A model generated the notes under the pieces. The model saw nothing but the letters and a program-made list of their open reading frames with translations. It did no database searches and was not told where the DNA came from. Below are positions 25,412 through 31,753 of a stretch of 37,625 nucleotides of DNA, in pieces (the first letter of the stretch is position 1; the number at the start of each line of letters is the position of its first letter). The DNA is from Bacteroidales bacterium. Lineage in GTDB: Bacteria; Bacteroidota; Bacteroidia; Bacteroidales; Muribaculaceae. Location of the stretch: contig JAAVFI010000003.1 in assembly GCA_014800815.1 (NCBI GenBank), positions 1 through 37,625 on the forward strand. Reading direction: 5' to 3'. A program made the translations under genes and the position numbers.

Positions 25412-26431
25412 TCACCCTCTTATGATAGTGAATGTCATATACGCGATATAAAGTAATACGAGCAGGCTTCCGAATATACGCCCTATCGACTTGTTTTTCG
25501 AGAGCAACGGTACAAGCCATATCAAGGCCGAAGCCCCTACAAGCGTTATGAAATCGACAAACCCTATAGAGTCGGCTTTTAGCGGTACCACCGTTGCACT
25601 CAATCCCACCGAGAGCAAGGCGTTGATCACACACGAACCCACGATATTGCCAAGCGCAATGCCGCTTGCGCCTTTAATAGCGGCAGTCAAAGACGTGACC
25701 AAATCGGGCAACGCATTGCCTATCGCCACAACGGTCAGTGCCACAAGACCCTGACTCATACCTACTTTCAGAGCCAGCCCGCTTGCGCCGTCGACAACCC
25801 AGTTACCGCCCACAACAAGCGCAACAAGTCCGGCGGCAATCATCACCCATGAGAACCATTGCTCTTGCTTCAGGCATGACAATTTCTCCGAGACAGCCGA
25901 CTCGGCCACATCTCCGGCAGGCTTATTATCAGTCGGTTCAGGCGCGGAAAGAGGCCTCTCTCTACGTGAGTTCAGAATCATAAACCACATGTAGAATACG
26001 AATATCATAATGAGCATTATGCCCGCCGTACGGTTCACAATATTGTGCGTCGTGCTGTCGAAAAGTACCGTATCTCCAGCCACCCACAGCGCAACCGATG
26101 ATATCAGGAGGATAGGCAGGTCCTGATAACGCAGCTCGGCACTCACCTTCAACGGGCGCACAAGACCCATAACACCCACAACCAAAAGCAAATCAAAGGT
26201 ATTCGACCCTATCACCTCGCCCACAGGCATCGCCGACTCGCCGTGGAACGCCGACTCAACGCACACCACCATATCGGGCAGAGTGCTGCCGAGAGCAACC
26301 ACCGTAAGCCCGATGATAAGGTTCGACACCTTGAATCTTTTAGCCACAGCTACAGCTCCGTCGGTCACATAATTGGCGCCCGCCACAAGGAGGCCCAAAC
26401 CTATAAGTAAAAATAGTATGTCGTGCCACAT
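25412..26431 (-). CDS. CaCA-family sodium/calcium antiporter-like protein (YrbG type, 339 aa)
   Basis: Inner-membrane cation antiporter with two inverted repeats of five helices. The first alpha repeat is LIIGLTVVALGSTLPDMVV, the second LVALTVVAIGNALPDLVTSL, each followed by GEVIGSNTFDLLLVVG or GNIVGSCVINALLSVG. The cytoplasmic loop between the halves (about residues 155-190) is hydrophilic. The cation-binding acidic residue is Asp in both repeats (LPD), where YrbG-type proteins generally have Glu in at least one (TSLPE). Start MWHDILFLLIGLGLLVAGAN at 26431 is standard; an upstream ATG at 26500 adds a non-family extension. Likely Na+/Ca2+ or H+ exchange; ion not certain. Confidence 0.9.
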   Translation of the reverse strand: MWHDILFLLIGLGLLVAGANYVTDGAVAVAKRFKVSNLIIGLTVVALGSTLPDMVVCVESAFHGESAMPVGEVIGSNTFDLLLVVGVMGLVRPLKVSAELRYQDLPILLISSVALWVAGDTVLFDSTTHNIVNRTAGIMLIMIFVFYMWFMILNSRRERPLSAPEPTDNKPAGDVAESAVSEKLSCLKQEQWFSWVMIAAGLVALVVGGNWVVDGASGLALKVGMSQGLVALTVVAIGNALPDLVTSLTAAIKGASGIALGNIVGSCVINALLSVGLSATVVPLKADSIGFVDFITLVGASALIWLVPLLSKNKSIGRIFGSLLVLLYIAYMTFTIIRG

Positions 26432-26558
26432 AAGCTTTCGGGTAAGTAAGTCTTGTTCATTACTTTTTATGAACGTCGACCGACGCCATACAGTTCTCAC
26501 TCAGCAGCATTTTATGGCGGAGGACAATGTCAGACAGAAATACCTGTTGGTTGAATTT

Positions 26559-28073
26559 TTAACTGATAACTTGGTATTTCTGCAATCTACTTGTGGGCTT
26601 GTCCGGTATTGTCATTTGGATTCTTGTTCCTATAAGTGGATTAAGATAACGCTCTCTAAAATTTCTATTATTTTTAAATCCACAATAGGCTGCTATTTCA
26701 GCTAACGAGCGAGGTTGATTGCAGAACTCAATTATTTTCTCTACAATAGTATTATCAATTTGACTTGTGCGCTGACTTGTGCGCTGACTTGTGCGCTGAC
26801 TTGTGCGCTGACTTGTGCGTTGACTTGTGCGTTGACTTATGCCCTGACTTGTGGGTTGACTTGTAGGTTTCGACAAGTCAGATTCTTTTGTTGCATGAAC
26901 ATTGACACGAAATGCAGTAATGGCATCCACATCAAATTTAGCAGGAGGATTACCGTTATCCTTTAACATCTCTTGCACACGGGTAACGCCTCTATTGAAT
27001 TTATTGACGTACTTCATAACCCTCATGGCTTCTGCCACAAGAGGATTGCGATAGTCATTTACCGAAGGAAAATTCTCCGGACGAGCCTCGCCATACAGAC
27101 CTCCGGCATTCATCACTTCGATGTAGTCATCAAACTGATACAGACGAATTGGCATATTCGCTTGATAATCCCTGTGCATACAAGCGTTCATCAGCAATTC
27201 GCGGATTGCACCTTCAGGGTAATTCCATACAGTTCTTTCCCTAAAGAGTGATTCAGGCACGGGGCGCTGGGTTATGATACCGTCACGCACAAATGATTCC
27301 AATGTTGGGAGCATCTTATATAGAGGTCCTGCAAACTGGCGTTCATTGAGAATATCACCTCCTTTGTCTTTCCCCGCAAAACGCACGAATTGCACATAAT
27401 CACCCAGAAGAAAATAATTGGGATTCTTTCCGAAAAGAATTATTCCGGCGTAGGTAGGGCAATCATTTTCTCTGTCATATAAGTGTATTGAGGCAAGCTG
27501 CTCCTTGATGTCTCGCTTATCGTTAGTAAGAGTCTCCTCATCAAATGCCATCGGAAGATACTTGGATTTGATGTAATCAATATCCAAATCCTCCAGTTTG
27601 GCACTGAGACATGGTGTGGCATCAAATGTTGCCATGAATGAGCAACGCCTTTCGGCAAGTATCCTTTCTTCCGCTTCTGTAGCAATATCTCGTCTTGGAC
27701 CGATACGAATAAATACCCTGCCACGATAGCGGACGGGTGGCAAGTCAGAAGGGCGTACCTCTGTAACCAACAGATCTCCTTCAGGATAAGAGAAGCGTTC
27801 AACGGACATTGTCGGCAAAGGTAGTATATTGCCGTCAGAGCGTATTCCTGCAATCTTTTTCAGCAGAGCATCATCAACTTTCATCCCGGCAATAGACCCA
27901 TCGTCATTTGCACCTATAATCAAATAGCCATTCTTGCGAGAAGCCGGCATATCATTGGCAAACGCACAAATGGCCTCACAAAACTTGTCCATGTTGCCTG
28001 TACTCGTGGTACGTTCCACTCGATATGATTCCGTAGACTTCAACAAGTCCAAAACTTCTTCTTTAGCTATCAT
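26559..28073 (-). CDS. AlbA_2 / RecG-like ATP-binding transcriptional regulator (504 aa)
   Basis: Soluble regulator-like protein, often annotated as putative helicase or Schlafen-AlbA_2 protein. Residues about 10-130 form the AlbA_2 domain (ESYRVERTTSTGNMDKFCEA, then KNGYLIIGANDDGSIAGMKV), about 280-390 a GHKL-like ATPase region (YPEGAIRELLMNACMHRDYQ, then IEVMNAGGLYG), about 400-437 a Ser-Gln-Arg-Thr repeat linker coded by a 12-bp tandem repeat, and about 445-504 a winged-helix-like end (IIEFCNQPRSLAEIAAYCGF). Note the ESYRVER variant of the usual E...EFK motif. It is solitary; target unknown. Such proteins are sometimes linked to phage defence or mobile elements, but nothing adjacent supports that. 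Confidence 0.85.
   Translation of the reverse strand: MIAKEEVLDLLKSTESYRVERTTSTGNMDKFCEAICAFANDMPASRKNGYLIIGANDDGSIAGMKVDDALLKKIAGIRSDGNILPLPTMSVERFSYPEGDLLVTEVRPSDLPPVRYRGRVFIRIGPRRDIATEAEERILAERRCSFMATFDATPCLSAKLEDLDIDYIKSKYLPMAFDEETLTNDKRDIKEQLASIHLYDRENDCPTYAGIILFGKNPNYFLLGDYVQFVRFAGKDKGGDILNERQFAGPLYKMLPTLESFVRDGIITQRPVPESLFRERTVWNYPEGAIRELLMNACMHRDYQANMPIRLYQFDDYIEVMNAGGLYGEARPENFPSVNDYRNPLVAEAMRVMKYVNKFNRGVTRVQEMLKDNGNPPAKFDVDAITAFRVNVHATKESDLSKPTSQPTSQGISQRTSQRTSQRTSQRTSQRTSQRTSQIDNTIVEKIIEFCNQPRSLAEIAAYCGFKNNRNFRERYLNPLIGTRIQMTIPDKPTSRLQKYQVIS
26761..26868 (-). repeat. Nine 12-bp tandem repeats inside the AlbA_2 gene
   Basis: Nine consecutive 12-bp units (plus strand tgacttgtgcgc and variants); the first four are identical, units 5-6 differ by one base and 7-9 are more divergent. 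They encode repeats of Thr-Ser-Gln-Arg in the linker before the winged-helix domain. The gradient from identical to divergent units suggests recent expansion at the 26761 end. Unit length is a multiple of three, so copy change keeps the frame. Confidence 0.95.
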
Positions 28074-28209
28074 ACTGATTTGTTGGATTTCAGACCGTAA
28101 AATTAAGAAAAATCCGTGAGATATGGAAGTTTTGGCAATGAATTAACGATACCTGATAAAAAAGCATATAAGATTCCCTGCCGGCACCTCACTTATCGCC
28201 AATTATTTG

Positions 28210-28217
28210 TACCTTTG
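28210..28217 (+). promoter_or_regulatory. Probable -7 promoter box of the MBOAT gene
   Basis: TACCTTTG at 28210-28217 matches TAnnTTTG. No clear TTTG is seen 19-21 bp upstream. Predicted RNA start near 28224 leaves a leader of about 30 nt to ATG 28254 and argues against the upstream ATG 28116. Confidence 0.5.
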
Positions 28218-28253
28218 CACTTTATTGAAACGAAATCGGAGCCGATATCTTTT

Positions 28254-29774
28254 ATGTTGTTCACCGACATTATTTTCCCGTTCTTCATGGGGTGCTTTTT
28301 CTGCATCTACTGGTTTGCATTGCGGAACTCTCTGCGGTGGCAGAATGTGTGGCTCCTCAGCGCGAGTTACCTTTTCTACGGGTGGTGGGACTGGCGCTTC
28401 CTGATTCTTATCATCCTCACTTCCGCATCAACGTTCTTTTCTGCGATTCTATTCGAGCGTTCGAGGCGGAAATGGTTGATAACGGCCAATATAGGGTTCA
28501 ATCTCGGTATTCTCGTCGTCTTCAAATACTTCAACTTTTTCAGCGAGAATATCACGCGCCTGTTCTCCCTTGTCGGTATTAATCTCGACTGGTTTACAAT
28601 CGATGTGCTCCTCCCTGTAGGCATCTCTTTCTACACATTCCAGGCAATCAGCTATTCGGTGGACGTACTTCGCGGCGACATCCGGCCCACCCGCAATGTC
28701 GTGGGATTTTTCACCTTCATAGCTTTTTTCCCGCAACTCGTGGCGGGGCCAATCGAACGTGCCGGCTCTCTGCTTCCTCAGATTCTTAACCCGCGCCGCT
28801 GGGACTATCGTCGTGCTGTAGAGGGACTTCGCATGGTGCTATTCGGGGTATTGAAGAAGGTGTGCGTTGCAGATATGCTCGCTATCTATGTCGACCGTAT
28901 TTTCGATGTCGACGAGCCTATGACAGCGGTGCGGGTACTGACGGGAGGCATACTTTTTACCTTGCAGATTTACTGCGATTTCTCGGCATACAGCGAGATA
29001 GCCCGCGGTGTGGCACGCCTGCTCGGCGTAGAACTCATGGCCAATTTCCGCTTCCCGCTCTTCTCGCGCAATATCCTGGAATTCTGGCAGAAATGGCACA
29101 TATCGCTCATGCTCTGGTTTCGCGACTACCTCTACATTCCGCTCGGCGGCAATCGCCGAGGTAAATGGCGTACGGCTCTCAACTTCACTATCGTATTCCT
29201 CCTCTCCGGCCTATGGCATGGTGCGGCATGGAATTTCATACTCTGGGGTGCCTTCTGGGCGGTGTGTTATGTGGTAGGTAAGTTTATCATCGGCCTGCGC
29301 CGTCCCGCGCATCCTTCCACCTGCGCGGATCTCCCCGATATGGCGCTGACTTTCGGCGTTGTAGCCGCAGGATTCTATATTTTCAGATGTAGCGATATGG
29401 CTCAGGTATGGAGCGGCGTGTGCTACGGGTGGGTGTTCATTGCCTGCTTCCTTTTGCTGTGGGGAGCATTGCGACTGCTCACTCCTCTCATCGTACGCTT
29501 CCCCACCCTCCTTCCCGCCGCATTTTCGGTTGCGGCGATTGCCGCAGTAGCACTTCGCTGCGCAACAGGGCATTGGCCGGTATTCCTGAAATTCTGGTGG
29601 GTAGCGGCGGCTATCACGGTGTTTATTATCGAGTGGATTGGCCGCAAGGAAGATTATCCCTTTGCCCTTGTGCCCCGGAGGAGACTTCCGCGCCTTGCTC
29701 TCTACTGGACAATGGCTGCAATGATTCTCCTTAGCGAACCCACCGACATGACTTTCATTTATTTCCAGTTCTGA
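28254..29774 (+). CDS. MBOAT-family membrane O-acyltransferase (AlgI/DltB-like, 506 aa)
   Basis: Multi-helix membrane enzyme that moves acyl groups (usually acetyl) across the membrane onto extracytoplasmic polysaccharides. Hallmarks: SYLFYGWWDWRFLILI near the N-terminus, VLLPVGISFYTFQAISYSVD, FFPQLVAGPIERAGSLLPQI, WHISLMLWFRDYLYIPLGGN and the catalytic-His motif LLSGLWHGAAWNFILWG. Start MLFTDIIFPFFMGCFFCIYW at 28254 is the family's usual opening. The region after about residue 400 has extra helices. Paired with the SGNH-like gene 7 bp downstream, as in AlgI/AlgJ-type O-acetylation systems. The acceptor could be the operon's exopolysaccharide or another glycan; not shown. Confidence 0.93.
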   Translation: MLFTDIIFPFFMGCFFCIYWFALRNSLRWQNVWLLSASYLFYGWWDWRFLILIILTSASTFFSAILFERSRRKWLITANIGFNLGILVVFKYFNFFSENITRLFSLVGINLDWFTIDVLLPVGISFYTFQAISYSVDVLRGDIRPTRNVVGFFTFIAFFPQLVAGPIERAGSLLPQILNPRRWDYRRAVEGLRMVLFGVLKKVCVADMLAIYVDRIFDVDEPMTAVRVLTGGILFTLQIYCDFSAYSEIARGVARLLGVELMANFRFPLFSRNILEFWQKWHISLMLWFRDYLYIPLGGNRRGKWRTALNFTIVFLLSGLWHGAAWNFILWGAFWAVCYVVGKFIIGLRRPAHPSTCADLPDMALTFGVVAAGFYIFRCSDMAQVWSGVCYGWVFIACFLLLWGALRLLTPLIVRFPTLLPAAFSVAAIAAVALRCATGHWPVFLKFWWVAAAITVFIIEWIGRKEDYPFALVPRRRLPRLALYWTMAAMILLSEPTDMTFIYFQF

Positions 29775-29781
29775 CACGCCG

Positions 29782-30849
29782 ATGAATCCCGTTACTCGCT
29801 CAATACTCCGATTCACAGTACGAGCCCTACTCACGGCTCTCCCGGTGGTACTCGTCGCCGTAGCTTTCTACATAGTCCGAGACCCCTTCAAGGTGGTACG
29901 TAGCTACGATAACTATTTCCCCGACCCCGTGGCGAATCCTGCACGTGTCGGACTGAACAAAGGAGTGGTGTCGCTCGACTGCTATCTGCGCAACAGTGCC
30001 GAAGACTCGTCGCAGCCTATAAACGCGATAATTTTCGGTTGCTCAGTATCTTGCTACTACGATGCCGACGAATGGGCGTCGATACTGCGCGACAAGTACG
30101 GCGACAGCATCAACATTCGTGCCATGCACTTTGATTCGTCTTCCGAGACTCCTCAGTCGCTCGCCCGCAAAGTGGCTTTTCTGGCAAAGCGACATGCTCT
30201 CCCCGACTATGCGCTCATAGTCCTCGATCCGATAATCCTCGCCGGCGACGACAACGACTCTCCATATACTATCGAACCTCCGGCCTTAGAACCCGGATTG
30301 GCCCACTTTCTGAAATTCCATTACACCATTTTCCGCGCGGCTACAAATGCCGACTTCCTCAAAAGCCTGATTTACGCCGACATTACGGGGCAACCCGGCA
30401 GCATAGGCCATAATCCCATTTTTGAGGGGCAACCAATTGTCCACGACCCACGCACAAACCAGGAAAGTATACCGCTGTGGGACTCTATCATCGCCGCCAA
30501 TCCCGAGGAATTCTACAACACTTACCCACTCATCCCACCGACCGACACCGTCACGGTGTCAGCCCCCGTTCTGACAGAAGCTAAAGTCAAGGCCTTTACA
30601 GAGATAGCGCAGAATCTCAGTGCGAAATCCACCGACTTAAAAGTAATCGTTTCGCCCAACCGCCGCGGCGTAAGCCTCTCTCCCGTCGACCTGCAGACTC
30701 TTCAGAATCTTTTCGGCGCCGACCATGTTTTCGACTTCTCGGCATCTCACGCCCGAGACCTCCGCACCGACACCCTGCTCTACGACAACACCCACTATCG
30801 GCCGCCCTTCGCTTCCCGACTCATGCACTCAGTCTATCGTGCCGAATAG
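29782..30849 (+). CDS. SGNH-hydrolase-like membrane-anchored partner of MBOAT (355 aa)
   Basis: One N-terminal membrane helix (ALLTALPVVLVAVAFYIV) then an extracytoplasmic domain. FGCSVSCYYDADEW carries a candidate catalytic Ser in Gly-Cys-Ser, and DNTHYRPPFASRLMHSVY near the C-terminus gives a DxxH-like Asp/His pair. This Ser...Asp-x-x-His layout is that of AlgJ/AlgX and DltD-like acetyl transfer partners. It starts 7 bp after the MBOAT stop and should be co-transcribed. It probably completes transfer of the acyl group to the glycan. The pair call is strong, the catalytic residues less so. Confidence 0.8.
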   Translation: MNPVTRSILRFTVRALLTALPVVLVAVAFYIVRDPFKVVRSYDNYFPDPVANPARVGLNKGVVSLDCYLRNSAEDSSQPINAIIFGCSVSCYYDADEWASILRDKYGDSINIRAMHFDSSSETPQSLARKVAFLAKRHALPDYALIVLDPIILAGDDNDSPYTIEPPALEPGLAHFLKFHYTIFRAATNADFLKSLIYADITGQPGSIGHNPIFEGQPIVHDPRTNQESIPLWDSIIAANPEEFYNTYPLIPPTDTVTVSAPVLTEAKVKAFTEIAQNLSAKSTDLKVIVSPNRRGVSLSPVDLQTLQNLFGADHVFDFSASHARDLRTDTLLYDNTHYRPPFASRLMHSVYRAE

Positions 30850-30922
30850 TAGGCGAAGACTCAGCGCAGAAGGTCGAAAGTAATCATTACATCTGAGACA
30901 TAACGAGCTGATTTAGCGAGCT

Positions 30923-31365
30923 TTACAAGCCCAGTAGGGGGGGGGGGGGTAAGGATGTTGTGTCACCTACGATTTCACCGGTCATAGTGACTATGGCAAA
31001 CGGCGGTTTATGTGGCGAGAACACACTGTTCCCCTGACCTTTCCACTGATATTCATCGAGGCCGAGGAGGTTCAGCAACGTCGGATATATGTCTACCTGC
31101 CCCAACACTTTGTCATCGCGGCCGGGGATAGTAGCATCTGCACAACTATCATCACCGATATCTGTACCCACACGCGGCGAGAAAGCATATACGGGAGCAT
31201 CAGTACAGTGGCCGCAAGAAAGTTTATGGGATAAAGAACCAAGTCGGACAACCCGCGAAAGGTAGAGTCGACACTCCACACCACAACGAAATATAGCAAA
31301 GAAGCCGCCATGCCGAGCCATAGCACTCCGGAGCGACTTCGGAAAAAGTCTTTGACCATTGACAT
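30923..31365 (-). pseudogene. Internally deleted LTA-synthase/alkaline-phosphatase-superfamily sulfatase gene
   Basis: Reading from ATG 31365, the first part gives an N-terminal membrane region (FFRSRSGVLWLGMAASLLYF, then LYPINFLAATVLMLPYMLSR, then VQISVMIVVQMLL). At about 31150-31110 this frame turns into nonsense, while a second minus frame gives the C-terminal part of an LTA-synthase-type sulfatase (IPGRDDKVLGQVDIYPTLLN, then LLGLDEYQWKGQGNSVFS). The several hundred residues that should lie between, including the metal-binding and catalytic Thr/Ser region, are missing. The 3' end runs into a 13-G tract and a stop at 30923. A large internal deletion with frameshift is the simplest reading. 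An assembly error is possible but would need to drop over 1 kb. Confidence 0.75.
30937..30949 (+). repeat. 13-base poly-G tract
   Basis: Thirteen consecutive G on the plus strand (poly-C in the coding direction of the sulfatase remnant). Such tracts slip easily; here it lies in dead coding sequence, so no phase-variable gene is evident. The length may also be uncertain from sequencing. Confidence 0.95.
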
Positions 31366-31576
31366 GTATCTATTTTCCCAGCCGGTGCTTCTACCCATAT
31401 ACATTAAGTAAGTCTTGTAAATATCTCACATAGAATTCTTTAAGATTTTCTATGTCGTCAACCCAAAGTGCTATATGGTCTATTCTCATAATGTCCTGAA
31501 AATCATTTAATCAGCCTACCGCCTGGCACTGCCGATAACCCGGATGCAAAATTACGAAAAAATTTTTGACATCTAA
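31366..31576. other. Non-coding stretch next to the decayed sulfatase gene
   Basis: AT-rich sequence after the start of the sulfatase pseudogene. I see no supported gene. Together with 30850-31365 and 31577-31740 it forms a roughly 900-bp scar containing only gene remnants and a terminator. Confidence 0.5.
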
Positions 31577-31678
31577 CGATCTAACATAGTACGAGTAAGT
31601 GTATTTAGCGGAAACACTGACGGCTCGGACACCACCGAATACACCGCAGGCAGCTACAAAGTAGAACTCAACCTGTAA
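31577..31678 (+). pseudogene. 3' remnant of an unknown plus-strand gene
   Basis: An open stretch without a start codon ends ...SDTTEYTAGSYKVELNL then TAA at 31676-31678, 8 bp before a strong terminator hairpin. The polar, strand-like end resembles the C-terminus of a secreted beta-sandwich protein. The 5' part is missing (an in-frame stop lies at 31574). Family not recognised. Confidence 0.4.
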
Positions 31679-31686
31679 AAATACTC

Positions 31687-31738
31687 AAACTCACCTGTGT
31701 CAGTTCAACGACGAAACACAGGTGAGTTTGTTGTTTTT
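31687..31738 (+). terminator. Strong bidirectional intrinsic terminator
   Basis: A perfect 14-bp stem, 31687-31700 with 31716-31729, 15-nt loop, followed by GTTGTTTTT on the plus strand. On the minus strand the stem is followed by GAGTATTTTTA. It lies just after the plus-strand remnant and just downstream of the transglutaminase-like gene, so it can end both. Confidence 0.9.
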
Positions 31739-31753
31739 AGACGCTATTCAATC

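Noticed and set aside
26761-26868. CRISPR array
   Set aside because: Units are 12 bp with no spacers and lie in frame inside a coding sequence.
28116-28253. N-terminal extension of the MBOAT protein from ATG 28116
   Set aside because: A -7 promoter box lies at 28210-28217 within it, and the family start MLFTDIIFPFF is at 28254.
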